DNA of 64,000 nt from Caecitellus pseudoparvulus (lineage: Eukaryota; Bigyra: Bicosoecida): the NCBI GenBank assembly GCA_965644315.1, contig CBFFRQ010000042.1:62001-126000 (forward strand). The letters run 5' to 3'. This document shows positions 42,001 to 54,260 of the stretch, one piece after another; position 1 is the first letter of the stretch, and every line of letters starts with the position of its first letter. The position numbers and the translations under genes are program-made. The notes below the pieces were generated by a model. That model worked only from the letters and a program-made list of their open reading frames with translations. It was not told where the DNA came from and searched no databases.

Positions 42001-45000
42001 CTCAGCATGATGCGTCAACAACTATCCTCGGTACGCACATTCCATCTGGAAGCCCTGGTCGGTGGGAGGTGCGGGGGAAGTACAGTGCCTTGCACGACCC
42101 TGACCTTCAACCCACGGTGCCTGCAGGCAAGCCGGCGGCAATGGCAAATGGCCACGCGCATGGGGCATCACCCTCTGCTCCAGGCGCGGCGCAGCGAGAC
42201 TCCCCTGCTGTGAAGGCAGTTGACAACATCGGCGTCACGTCAGGCAGGGCTTCTCCGATGCCACGCCCCCGCCAAGCAGCCTCCAGGAATCCCACCACGT
42301 CCAGCCCAACGCCATCACCCAGGAAACGTCCTGATGTCCGTAGCACTGCAGCGGCGCAGGTGCCCAGATCCTCGAAGCGGAGCAAGGGTGCCAGCAGCTC
42401 CCCATCGCGACCACGACGGACGCCGCCACGTCACAGCAAGGGCTTGGCAGCGTGGGCAAGCCCCGCCAGGATTGCGCACAGCCCTAAACCTCAGCCAGTT
42501 CACGTGTCGCTGAGCGAAACGCAAGGCTCTGTGGACTTGAAGCGCTTTACCCAGCGCCGACCACGCACCCCTGCTACGCGGCGGTCGCCCAGAAGAGAGC
42601 CGCTGTCCCCGGCGGGACACATGCACGCCTCTCGGGCGCACCGATACCTGCAAGTTCTGGATCGAGCAGATGCAGTGCTGCAGGACCACCGAAACTGGTC
42701 AAAGGGGTCCGCTGCCTCGACCCACACTCAGCACGAGTCACGATCCCAGCCGCCACAAGACAGCCTTTCTTCAGAGCTGCCTCCCTCGCCACAGGAGCAC
42801 CCTCACCTACCAGCCAGTCCGAAAGCAGATGCCGCCCCATCAGGGGTGGCGTCGCCCGACCTGCAAGCCCCATCCCACGCTCACGCGATGAAGGCCGTCT
42901 CAGACGCCGCAGCAGCTATGCGGTGCATGGCAGAGCACCTCGCCAGCCCCCCTAGGCAGCAAGGGCGTGATGAAAGCCTGCCCACAGACTTGGGCGAGCC
43001 TGCATTGCCTGAGTCGCCCGCGACGGTTAGATCTCCACCTGCTGTCTCGCCACCACGCGCTCTGCATCGAGCACGGGCACCTGTCCGGCCGCTGCCTGCA
43101 GGTGGGGCTACGTCACCCCCTTTGTCTGTCTCGGAACAAGGCACGCCTGTGCAAGATGCTGCAGCAGCCCAACGCGACCAACATGCAGAGCAAGCCGCCA
43201 AAGAGGCAGTTCCTGCGCCAGTGGAATCATCGTCCACCCGATCAGTTGGCGTTGGGATGAGCCCAAGCGCCGTTCAAGCTGGGGGCACCCCCCCACAAGG
43301 CGGTTTCGACCACCCCCAGCCCCTAGGCGACCCACTGCGCAGCTTGTCACAGCGGCCGGATTTGCATCCCGTTACCCAACAGCCTGCCGTGTTCCCAGAG
43401 CATGCAGACATTGTTGCAGGCATTCGTGACTTGCGCTCGGCTTCAGCCGCTCTCGCAGAAGACGGAGTGCAGCCACGGCATCCTCCAGGAAGCCTTGCCA
43501 GTGAAGTCGCCACGAGGCCCCGTGCCCCACTCATTCCTCCCCTGGACCCAGCAACGGATGTCCGCCAGCCATCCTCAACTACACAGGCTTCACGAGTTGA
43601 GCGCTCGCCGTCTGCATCTGAGAGCAGCGACTCAGAGGAGCACTCAGGCTCCGGCTCTGACACATCCTCCAGCTCTGGTAGTGACTCAGAAGCATCTCCA
43701 CAATCAAGCTCGCGCTCTGGTGGTGTTCCCGCTGGAAGGTCCTCCCCCGCGGCTGCTGGCGCTCCACAAGGAAATGCCGGCGTGCAGTACATGGTTGTGC
43801 CAACCCACTGGCCACTGCACCCGGCATGGAAGGCGCCGGCAGCTGCGCCTTCACACGCAGCGACTCAACCAGCAGCCCAAGCCCAGCAACGTGCTGCGAG
43901 ACCTACTCCTAGCATGGATGCCCCCCCCGACCATGTGTCTGAAGCAGGCCACAGCACGCGCTCTCAGCGTGCTGATGTGGAGGGCCTGCAGGCAGGGTGG
44001 GCAGCGATGCGGGAGCGAAGCGCCTCCCGTGCAGCAAGCATCATTGCGCCTGACCGAGAGGCCCGTGCGGTGCCAAGCCAGGCTCCCATTCACGTGCACG
44101 TACACATGGAAGGGGGAGCGAACAAGGCCCCTGCCCCAGCAGCGACACTGCCTTCTGAATTCCAGGAAATGACCCAGACTCTCAAGCACCTGCAAGAACA
44201 GCGGCAGGTGGAGACTGCTGGCGTTGCTGCTGAAGCTCGCCAGGCCAGGGGGCTTGCAGAGGAGGCGCTCCTGGCAGTGCGGGGCCTGGCCGAGGCGCAC
44301 ATGGAGGGCGCTCTCAGTGAGCAAGAAGCGGCGGACGCAGAGTTCATGCAGTCCCAGCAGGAAGAGCTGCACGCTGAACGGCTCGAGCTTCAGGAAGCTA
44401 AGCAAGAGCTTGCTCGTGAGCGGCAACGGCAGCAGGACCAGTGGGAAGCAGATCGGCGGGAGCAAGCCTGGCAGGCTGAGAGAGCTGAGTTGCAGCGCAA
44501 GGCTGACGAAGCACAGGCTAAACTGGAAGCCGAGCAAGCCACGCTTGCCGCAGCCATTCTCGCCCGCACCCAGCACTACCAAGAGGGGCACATGGGTGGA
44601 CCACACCAGCCAGCACAAGCTGCTACGGAAGCACAAGTCTCTGGAGCGGGGCGCATTGCACCTGCACCGGCAGGGGATTCTGACGTGCTGAAAGCAGCTG
44701 CTGCGGCTCGCGCTGAGCTGTATAAATCTGCTTCCCATCGAGCAACGGTTGGCCGGGTGCTTGCTCGGGCGCCTAGGTTGATGTCAAGGCAAGATGCAAG
44801 CCTGGCAGCTGCGGCGGCTTCCGCTGTCGCAAGGGCGTCCCCGCCCAGGGTCTCTGACTCAGGGATGCAGAGGGCAGGTGCACCTTCTTCTCCACAAGGG
44901 CCAGCATACGTCGTTCGCATGGTAAGCGGCAGTGGGGCTGCGTCCCCTTCCTCGTCATCCGTGCGCCCCCCACCCGACCCCCGCCGCCTGCGGGCCAAGT

Positions 45001-47474
45001 CTTCCACAAACCTGCAGCACAGCACTGCGGCATCTACGCAACCCCTCATGGGCACCGAACCTGCCTTGGATTCCCCTTCAGAAGACAGACAGGCACCCCG
45101 TCCACAAGGTGCGCGTGCATCGAGCAAGTGGTGGCATGCTGTCGACTCAGGCTCGAAACCAGCGCAGCCCGAGGAGAGCAAGCAAGGATCCCTAGATTCC
45201 TGGACTCATCCCAGCACTGCTCCACCGTTGCACCGTGATATGCTTGTCGGCGATGGTCGCCAGACGTACAGCTTGTCGATGGACGACTCCGGAGACCGCA
45301 CTGCACCAAGCGGAGTCGGCGCCCACCACTCTGTGGCCATCGTGTCACCAGTTGCTCTGGAAGCAGGGAGCGGCCCGCAGCCTACCACCAGCCGTGATAC
45401 CTCACCCTCTTCGGTTGTGGGCCAGCAAGTGGAGGGGGTCCTTGCAGACCTGCACTCACGTGTCCGCTCTGTTGTGAAGCACGCGATGCGGACCTCGCGC
45501 AGCAGCGAAGCGCGCGCTTCGCTGGCTTCGCCTCCGCGCCGCTCCGCATCGCGTTCACCAGCACGCAGTCGAAGTGGCAGGAGGTATTCTGGAACAGGGG
45601 GTGGGAATGTCGACATGAAGCGCTTTGTCGGCGTGGGGCCAGTAACTCAGCATGAAGTGCGCGAAGCGGATCGTGTGGCAGCTGGAAGCCTCCCGCAGGG
45701 CGGCGCCTCCTTACGCCGTGGAGACCTCGATGCAGCCCTGGCCTCCATATCTGCGCGCATGACTGGCCTCTCCGAGGCAGGTTTGCTGTCTCCGCGGCGC
45801 GATACGCTCCACACTGAGCGTGACGAAGCCAGCTTGTATTCACATGACCCTGTTCTTACGGGCATGGCAGGAACGACACTTCGACGGGGCGAGCGGACGC
45901 CCAGCAGGGGTTCCGTCCATGCAAGTGACTTTGTGTCGGCGTCAGGAGCCTCGACCCCTGGCCGCGCTGTGCAGCTGAAGCCGGATGGCATGAGTGTCGC
46001 TTCTGGGCCTGACGAGCAGCTCTCGCCTCAAGACGAGCTGCCAGCTGGCACACAGCAGCAAGAGGATGATGCCTCAGTGTTGAGCAAAGGAACAGTAGCA
46101 TCTGCGTTGGCTGCGGCAGTGACTCAGGCAACGCAGAATGCGGTGCAGCGCATTCTGGGGCAGCGCTCTGCCTCAAGTGCCTCACAAAGCCAAGTCGAGC
46201 GGAAGGGTGCTTCCTCGCAGAGATTTCTCCGCACAAGTGGTGAGCCCAAGAAGAACCAGCCCACGCGTACCGCCCAGCGTTCCGGCTCAGACCGAGCATC
46301 AGCAGTTCGACCCACGGCACACTCACGAGCGATCGAGCTGGCCACGGCGAGAACCCGGGCGTTCGGTCAAGCAGGGCGGCGATCCAGTGCCTCCAGCCGA
46401 CGCAGCAAGGGCAGCAGTGGCAGCACCACATTCGCTTGGCGGCAGAAAGTCAAAGCTGCTGCCGAAGCTGCGAGGGCGCGAGTGGAGGCTGGCAAGGCAG
46501 TTGCAGCTCGCAACTCAGCGTATGCTCGACAGCAGCGCCGGCGGGACGAGCCGCTCTGGGGCGCAGCTCCTCTCGACACAGATCCCGGGCTTGGGGGAAC
46601 GATTCTGACGGGACGTGAGGATGCTGCAGCTGCAGGTGGAGTTCTTGCTGCTTCTCGGGCAGGCCATGGCTCGTCGCTGGCCTCCACGGCACGCTTTGCA
46701 GGGCAGTTGAGGGGCTACAATCCCATGCCGCCTCGGGCGCCCCACCCAGCCCCAAAGTCTGGCAAGAAACGCGCAAGGCGCGGTGAGCCAAAGCGAGCAC
46801 CACCCCCCGAGTCCCTTGCAAGCGATGTGCGGTTTGAACAAGATGACGACCTGGCAAGCCAACTCACTGAAGTGTCAGTGTTTGAGCGCGCACGTGCGAG
46901 CCGTCAGATGGTGGACGATGCCCTTGCCCAAGCCAGCGCCTCTGGGCATCGGCCATCCTTGCCCTACGCTCGCCAAGACCCGCCGCCGCACTCCGGACCT
47001 GAGCTGTGGAGAGTCACGGACTTGGGGGGCCAGCAAGGGCACACTGTGCAGGTTGGCAGCGGGGCGGGCAGCATGCGCACGGCGGCGTCGTCCGAAGACG
47101 TGGACCTACTGCACTTGCTGTCCCGCTTGCCAGAACAAGGAAAGGTGGGGTCAGCTCCTACGTCGACTCGGAGCCCAGTTGAAACGCCAAGTGTGCCTGC
47201 TCCTTCGATGACTCGCGTGCCTGCCCCCGCCCCAGCGCCTTCACGCCTGGTTCAGCGAGCTCTTGATCAGGCGCAGTCCCTGGACGACAGTGTATTCGCA
47301 GAAGACATGGAGCCCGAAGAACACGTCGCCGCAGCCCAAGCGACCCTGGGAGGCATGCGGTCCGGCCAAGACAGCGGAGATGTCATGGTTCACATTCAGG
47401 GTGTGGCACGGGATGGCGAGGAGCTGGATCGCATGCTTGCGCAGATAACATCAGACTTGAGCAGCTCAACGTGA
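39005..47474 (+). CDS. Giant leucine-rich-repeat / coiled-coil protein, centrosomal-type layout
   Basis: Exons 39005-39088, 39169-39228 and 39336-47474 (introns 80 and 107 bp, both phase 0), about 2,760 residues. LRRs fill roughly residues 25-300 (LQLSRNPIDAFPPIAGLPML, LSLAHNAIQELPDLSAAALT, YLDIAHNAIEGCGGL), with two more distant repeat-like segments to about 560. A very long Ser/Pro/Ala/Gln-rich disordered region follows. A strong coiled coil sits at about 1655-1795 (EELHAERLELQEAKQELARE). Two copies of a VD[LM]KRF motif occur near residues 1113 and 2139, each next to Arg/Ser/Pro-rich sequence. LRR then coiled coil resembles centriolin or CEP97, but similarity is of layout only. Exon 1 is the weakest part of the model. 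Confidence 0.75.
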
Positions 47475-47519
47475 GCGGCAGAAGCGGTGGGAATGCATTT
47501 TGGCACTTCACGGCAGACA

Positions 47520-50500
47520 TCAAGCACTGGGGCTGGTGACAGGCGCCTCCAAGCTGCCCCCCATGCCCCGTGCCGTCCCCTTCTCCTCCTCTTGCTGAGA
47601 TGCAAACACGTTGAAGATCTGCTCCAGGGTGGTCTGGCTCATGGAGTACGTCGCGATGCGCAGGTCATCCTTTGAGCCTTCCAGGGTTCCGAAAGCCTCA
47701 CTCAAGGGCATGTGCAGCTCGGGGAGCTGGAAGCGGAAGAACTCGCCGTGGCGCTCGACAAGCCGGCAGCCACGGAAGGATTCTTTCATGAACGCGTTCA
47801 GCCTCGCCCCCACAGTCTCAAAGGCCCACCAGTGTGCGAAGACGTCGACTGCCACGCTGCCTTGGCTGGCGAATGCCGCGGCGATAGCCCAGCCGCTGCC
47901 ATTTGCATGGATCATGGCTGCCCGCGAAGAGTCACCCAGGTGCTCGCACAAGTCCTTGACCCGCGTGGCTGAGATGCGGCCATCTGAAACGTACTCTGCG
48001 CATTCATCAACCACAGCTTGAATGCCCTCATCTGTCGCGTCTTGCAGCTTAACCTCCACCAAGTACCCCTTGCCGAAGCGGTTCTTGAGGTGCTGAATGG
48101 AGCCCAAACACCTGAAGCGACCGCCCACCATGATGCCGACCTGCTGGCAGAGAGCCTCGCACTCCTCCATGGAGTGTGTGGTGAGGATGATGCTGCACTC
48201 TTGCCGCGCCGTGGCCACCCGCGCGATGACATTCCACATGAACCGCCGAGCAACGGGGTCCATGCCAGTGCTGGGCTCGTCCAGGAACACAAGTGGCGGC
48301 TTGCCGATGAGGGAGATGGCCACAGACAGCTTGCGCTTGTTGCCACCGGAAAGCTGGCCTGCGCAGCGGTTCTCGAAGTGTGAAATGTTCATCTCGTGCA
48401 TCTTTGCCTGCACGACACTCTCCATCTTCTCGCTGGGGACACCCTTGATGCGGGCGTACAGTTCCAAGTGCTCGCGCACTGTGAGCAGCTCGAAGAGTGC
48501 GTCGAACTGAGGGCAGTACCCCAGCAGCCGTCGACATTCAATTTGGTCAGTGAGGATGTCTCGGCCCTGCAGCTTTGCCGAGCCAGATGTAGGCACGATG
48601 TCTCCGCTCAACATCTTCAACGTGCTGGTTTTGCCAGCGCCGTTGATGCCCAAGAAGCCAAACACCTGGCCCTTGGGGATGGAGAAGGTCATGTTGCGCA
48701 CAGCAGCTTTCGATCCGCCGAACACCTTGCGCAGGCCCTTCACGACGATGGCTTCTCCATCTGCCTGGCCGGACTCCACTCGCTGCCGTTCAGCAGCCAC
48801 GTCCTTGTCAACTTCAAATGTCGCCTCGGGCATGTCCTTGTCGGGCAGCAAGGTGGCGCGGATGGATGGGAAGGACAGCAAGACATCAATGCCCCAAGCC
48901 AGCAAGAAGTACAGCACAGACTCTGCTGCCATGTAGATGACGGGCCACCCAGCGACTTCCAGGGAGAACGGCGTGAACTTCTGACTGTACTGTTGCTGCG
49001 CCGTCAACTCCCCGCAGTTGGAGTCGATGAAGGCCAGGCCCTTCATGAGGGACAGCTGCAGCAAGCCGTTGCCGAGTGAGTAGCCTGGGATGAGGCGGTA
49101 CACGAAGCGCAGGCCGCGGTCTGCCTTGCACGTCGAGGGGATCTGCTGCATGATGAAAGACGCCAGGAGCAGGATTACACACAGCAAGTTCAGGATCAAC
49201 ACAACCGTCTGGGCTGTGGAGTGTGACTTGAAGGCATATGACATGACGTACGTGAAGGCCGCCACGGACGTACCGTACAGCACGAAGAGAGCAATGACGC
49301 CTCCAATGGCTCCATCCTGCACGAGGTCCTTGATGCCAAAGGAAACAATGAGGATGACAGACAGGAAGCATGGGAGGAGGTAGTTGAGGATGTCCCACAC
49401 GAATGTGGAGGCCCAGTACGCGAAAATGGAGACACCGGAAATGAGCTGCTGGTGCTTCGCGTTGATCTCTCGCTCCTTCACAATGAATACGGCGAAGGAA
49501 GCAGGGATGAAGGCGAAGGCGATGGAGATGAACAGGACAGTCACGAAGCTGGTTGCTGCACTCAGGATGCCCTTCTGAGCTTCAGTGTAAGGGAAAGGGT
49601 GCGATGACACGGTGATGCTGCCAGCTGTGTCATCGCCGAGGGTGGCATTGTACAGCGTGGAGGTGAAGATGTTCAGGAACAGAGGCACGCCGTGGAAGAG
49701 GGTGGAGTTCACAAGCAAGGAAGCCGTGGCAGCAGCGCCCCCACCAGACCCCGGGAGCCCGTCACCCTTGTTTGGCTCGAAGAGAGGCAGCCAGAACGCG
49801 CCATACTTGCTGCTGGCAGAGGAGGACTTCTGCGACAGCAGCCACTGAGACAGTTGCCCGACAGAGGCGAGAATGTCAGAGCCGTTGGCCGGGTTGGGTG
49901 CCCAGAGCGCTGCCGCTCCGCTTGGGCTGGCTCCCAGCGCCGGGTTGGGCAGCAAACACTCAATGCTAAAGGAGGCATTCACACCAGCATCTGGGTACTC
50001 CTCAGGCAAGCCAGGGATGAGGGTGGCTGTGCCGTTCATCAAGTTAACGTCTGCGGCCCACATGGCTGCTTCGTTGGAGGACTTGACGCCCATGGTGTTC
50101 GATGGAATGGACAGGGTGGGGCCAGAAGCTGAGCCTCGAAGGGCGATGCCGTCCGCAGCGGAGGGGTCACTGCCAGGGTACACCACTGAGTAGGAAGCCG
50201 AGCTGCGAAGGCCAGGGTTCAAGTCCCGAGCAGACATGACCAAGGCAGGAGGGTTCAGGGGCGGGCTGACCTTGAGCAAGATGAGACCCGCCAGGAGAGC
50301 CAGCACGGGAATGAGCAGCTGGAAGACCATGGCCTTGCGGTCTCGCAACGCCACACGCATGCGCTTGAGGATGAGGGCATTGAAGTGAATCCAGAAGAAG
50401 TCCTGGTTATCCAACTCGGCGCCGCGGACATAGTCGTCCACCCATTCAGAGGATGATGACGAAGCCTCGAGGGCAGACGACACTTTCGTGGCTTTGCTGG

Positions 50501-53500
50501 ACCCGGCCTTTACGGCAGCAGCCCCGCCTTGCACGCTGCCAGCAGCAGAAGGCGCTGCCGCACCCCCTGCTGCAAGCTCTGGCACTGGCGTGCTACCGTC
50601 CGCGGGCGTGTGCATGTGCCCTGCAGCTGCGCCTAGCTCGGCGACTTTGAGGAAGACCTCCTCCAGAGTCGTCACGCCGATGCCATAATTGTCCACTTTG
50701 TACCCTGCGGCGGGGTCCTCCAGCTCCCGGAAGAGGTTGGGGAAAACCTCAGAAGAAGACATGGGCACTTGGAACGAAATCTCCATCCCGACGTTGGACA
50801 GCAGCTTGACCTTGGGCACGTGGCTTGCGATGAGGTCTTGCAGGGCCTTCACGTTGCACCCCGGCTTCTTCACGATGGTCAACGAGTACCCGACGCCGTA
50901 CAGGCGCTTCAGGAACATGGACGTGCCGCAGCACACAAGGCCACCCTCCGACATGATGCCGATGCGGTCACCCAGGATGTCAGCTTCGTCCATGAAGTGC
51001 GTCGTGAGCACCATGATGCGCCCAGCACGAGCGTTCTGCAGGATCTGCCACGTGGAGCGGCGGGAGTACGGGTCCATGCCCGAGGTGGGCTCGTCCAGGA
51101 ACACGATCTTGGAGCCGCCGATGAGGGCGATGGCGACAGACAGCTTGCGCTTCTGGCCTCCGGAGAGCTGGGATGACAGGTAGTCCACCTTCTCTGTCAA
51201 GCCCACTTCCTGGATGATGCTGTCCACGGCCTCTGGAATGTCCTTCGCGGCCACGCCCTTGATGCCAGCGAAGTACTGCAGGTGCTCCTTCACGGTGAGG
51301 TCGTCCCACAGGACGTCGTGCTGGGGGCAAACTCCGAGGTTCTGCCGAATCTCGCGCAAGTCGCTGCCCAGGTCCAAGCCGTTGATGGTGGCCTTGCCAC
51401 CTGTCAGCGGCAGCAGACCAGTCAACATGGAGATCGTGGTGCTCTTTCCAGCGCCGTTGTGCCCGAGGAGGGCGAAGATCTGGCCCTCGTACATGTCCAC
51501 AGTCAAGTTGTCCACAGCAGTCTTCACGCCATCGGGCGCTTCGAACTCCTTGCGCAGGCCGCGAACCTTGATGCAGCGGCCTTGCTCACCCAAGGTGCGC
51601 AGGCTGCTGCCTGCGGCCTCGTACGTGCTGGGGTCCACTCCTGCCGGCACTCCAGCGACTGACGGGTACTGCTTCTGGCCATCCTGGCCAAGGAGGCCCT
51701 CCTTGAGGGTGTCGGTGAGAGGCGTGAGCTGGACGCCGTCTTTGCTGTCATCATTGCACGTCGACGTGCGGCCGCGGGAGCCACACCAGAAGGAGGGCGT
51801 GCATGGGAAGTACCACGGCCGCTGCACTCCGAACTCCGAGGGGAAGACTTGGTCCACGTAGTAGCCGAGGATGGTGTAGATGAAGAAATCCAAGAACATC
51901 ATGAGCATGCCGTGGCCCAAGGAGAAGTTGCCGTACAACTCGTACAGCGTGCCCCACGTGGCCCCAACGTCGTTGGACTCGAGCGTAGCGAGGACATTCA
52001 TGTTCAGCCCAAAGGCAGTGGGGGCCAGGAGGGAGGCGGCGATCTTGGCACCGAGGGGTTTCGTGTCATCATTCACGGTGTAGTACGGGAAAAACCCTGC
52101 AATGAACAGTACCGTGCCCACCACGGCTGCCAGCTTTGCCCGCGAGAAAAACGCGGCGATGAGGAAGCACAGGGCGACGGAGGAGAGCCCGAAAAGCCAA
52201 AAGTTCACGAAGAGCAAGAAGAAGTTCGAGTGCGAGAAAATGTTGCCCGCAGTCAGGGCCGTGACCAGCACCGCGACGAAGGCGAAAATGACTGAGTAGG
52301 TGATGTACCAAGCCGTGAACAGCTCCACCTCACCCATGCCCATCATGCGCATGCCTTCGCGGATGCGGGTCTCCTTCTCTTGCACAATGGATCGAATGAG
52401 GACGAACGCAGGGTACAGGAAGGCCATGAGGAAGAGCAGCGCAAAGACGTTCTTTGCTGCGTCGTAGAAGGGGCTCTCCTTGAAGCCCGACACGGGGAAG
52501 GGCGTCACAGTCACGCCTTGAGGCGCAAAGGCAGACGACTTCAGCAGCCCATGCGTGACATGCTCCTGGAACGCCTGGGTGGCTGTCGGGATGGTGGAGT
52601 TCTGGAAGATGGCGGAGTGGTTGGTGCAGCCCCATGTGACAGCGAACGCAGCCGCCTCCTCCTGCACTGTCAAGAAGTCCTTTGGCTGTGTCCGGTTCAC
52701 GATGAACTTATCCACTGCCAACTGGATGCTGGAGAAGCCCGCGATGTCCATGGGCGGGATGCCCGCCTCCCTATCTGCCTTGGAGGTGTCAGGGGAGGTG
52801 AACAGGAAGTTCTGCAAGTTGGCCAGCTTCAGCCCGCGCTGCAAGTTGTCCGAGACGCTGGCAGTGGTGGGAGTCGCCGTCAAGTTCATGCGCACAGTGT
52901 ACGACCAGTGAGGCGGACCGTCCGTGAACACCACAGCTGCGTACAGCTCTGGCAAAGCGGCGTCTCGGCCGTACTTGGACTGCATCGTGTACTTCACCAG
53001 CTCGGCTTCCGAGGGGAACTCCTTCAGCGTCTTGGGCCCCCATGCAGGGACACTAGGCACGTCTACGTATGGGAAGATGTTCACAGCCGGCGTCAGCGTC
53101 CCGTTCACGTCTGTAGCCGGCTGCACAAAGTGTGAGCAGTTCAACGGTGCCGCCTGCGCTGCTGACAGGCCAGGGTATGCATCTGCCAGGTGGTCCTTGA
53201 ACTGGGACAGGAGGGCAGGCGGACCAACCAGCGCCATGCGTTGGTCCAGCTGTTCCAGGCGCTTGGGGAGGTACACGAAGTCAGCCTTGCCTGTGGGTTC
53301 GGGCACCGAGGGGGGTGTGATATGTGCTTGCTTTGCGCGGCAGCGTGGGGAAGCGGTCCACGCACTTGTCGAGGGGCTGAGAAAGGCCGTGTCACATTCA
53401 TACGTGGCTGTCGGGATGTCCTTGGTCTTGGAAAAGTAGTACAGCAGCACGAAGAGAGCGCTGATAATGACGGGGGAGCAAATCTCACAGAGAGTCCCAC

Positions 53501-53776
53501 CCCAGTTCCGTGTCTTTTGGCTGCAGGGTTCGCGGTGGCGTGCAGTGAGTTGCCTTGCAGTCAGCTGGCTACAGGGTAAGCAGCCCCCTGCTGCGCGTGG
53601 AGCACATAGGGGCGGCAAGGGACAGGGCGCGACACACAGCCGCACGCTGAAGGTGCGGCGGAAATTGAAGCAGCACCTTGCCACGGGTTCCGCTGGACAA
53701 GCGCTCGCGGGCGACCCGGCACGCACATCCGATTCTTCCACAGATACAACGCAAGGTTTCGACAGGCGTGAGGCAT
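47520..53776 (-). CDS. ABCA-family full-size lipid transporter
   Basis: Two halves, each a membrane domain plus a nucleotide-binding domain. Exons read 53776-53727, 53520-53366 and 53290-47520; introns 206 and 75 bp; 1,991 residues. Exon 1 (MPHACRNLALYLWKNR) joins QKTRNWGGTLCEICSPVII, the classic ABCA N-terminus. NBD1 has GHNGAGKST (about residue 676), LSGGQKRKLS and VFLDEPTSGMDP. NBD2 has GINGAGKTST (about 1614), LSGGNKRKLS and VFLDEPSTGMDP. All catalytic residues are present, so both sites should be active. Helix clusters include NVFALLFLMAFLYPAFVLI and VTVLFISIAFAFIPASFAVF. The 75 bp intron is stop-free and in frame, so its removal is inferred from donor gtgcgtg and size. Confidence 0.93.
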
Positions 53777-54260
53777 GGTGATCGCTGCCTGTGCCAAGGC
53801 CTTGGGGCGCCGGTGAGGAAGAGGAGCTCCCAGTTGAGAGACGAAGCGCCCTGGCGCAGGCGGAGCGAAGCAGCGGGGGCAGTAGCAGGCAAGGCAGGGG
53901 CAGTGGGACTGCCACACATGCCCGGGCAAGGTACCTGAGCTGTGTGCCTGTGTGGAGTACGTAAAAAGTGCACCGTCGGTGCAACTGGGTGTGGTGCTGA
54001 GTGTTGACAAACGTAGACGCTTGCTGCAAGATGTGGAGTGCGGTTGCTGTGCTCTTGACGGGCGCGGTATTCCGGGAAGGTAGTGCTGCACCAAGACAAG
54101 GACCCATAAAAACCAAACCCCCGACACGCGGAAGGATCGGATTCCATCCTTGCAGCGTGCCACTGTGCTCAGGACCGCTGCTTGCTTTGGGTCGCAGGCG
54201 CGCCTCGTTGGGCGTTTCAGGTGTGAAACGGCAGGCGGCGTTGTGTTGCAGCAAGCCAAG
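53777..54260. other. Divergent intergenic region, ABCA / unknown protein
   Basis: Should carry both promoters. Contains the inverted CGTTTC/GAAACG pair at 54213-54230. Open frames extend into it from both genes but without protein-like sequence. Confidence 0.45.
54213..54230 (+). promoter_or_regulatory. Inverted CGTTTC/GAAACG pair upstream of the gene at 54261
   Basis: CGTTTC at 54213-54218 and GAAACG at 54225-54230, half-site starts 12 bp apart, 31 bases before the ATG. Same element as upstream of BolA and of the unknown tandem pair. Confidence 0.35.

Noticed and set aside
50200-50235. tRNA B-box-like sequence (GGTTCAAGTCC)
   Set aside because: Lies inside ABCA coding sequence (antisense of RDLNPGL), with no A box or acceptor stem at the right distance.
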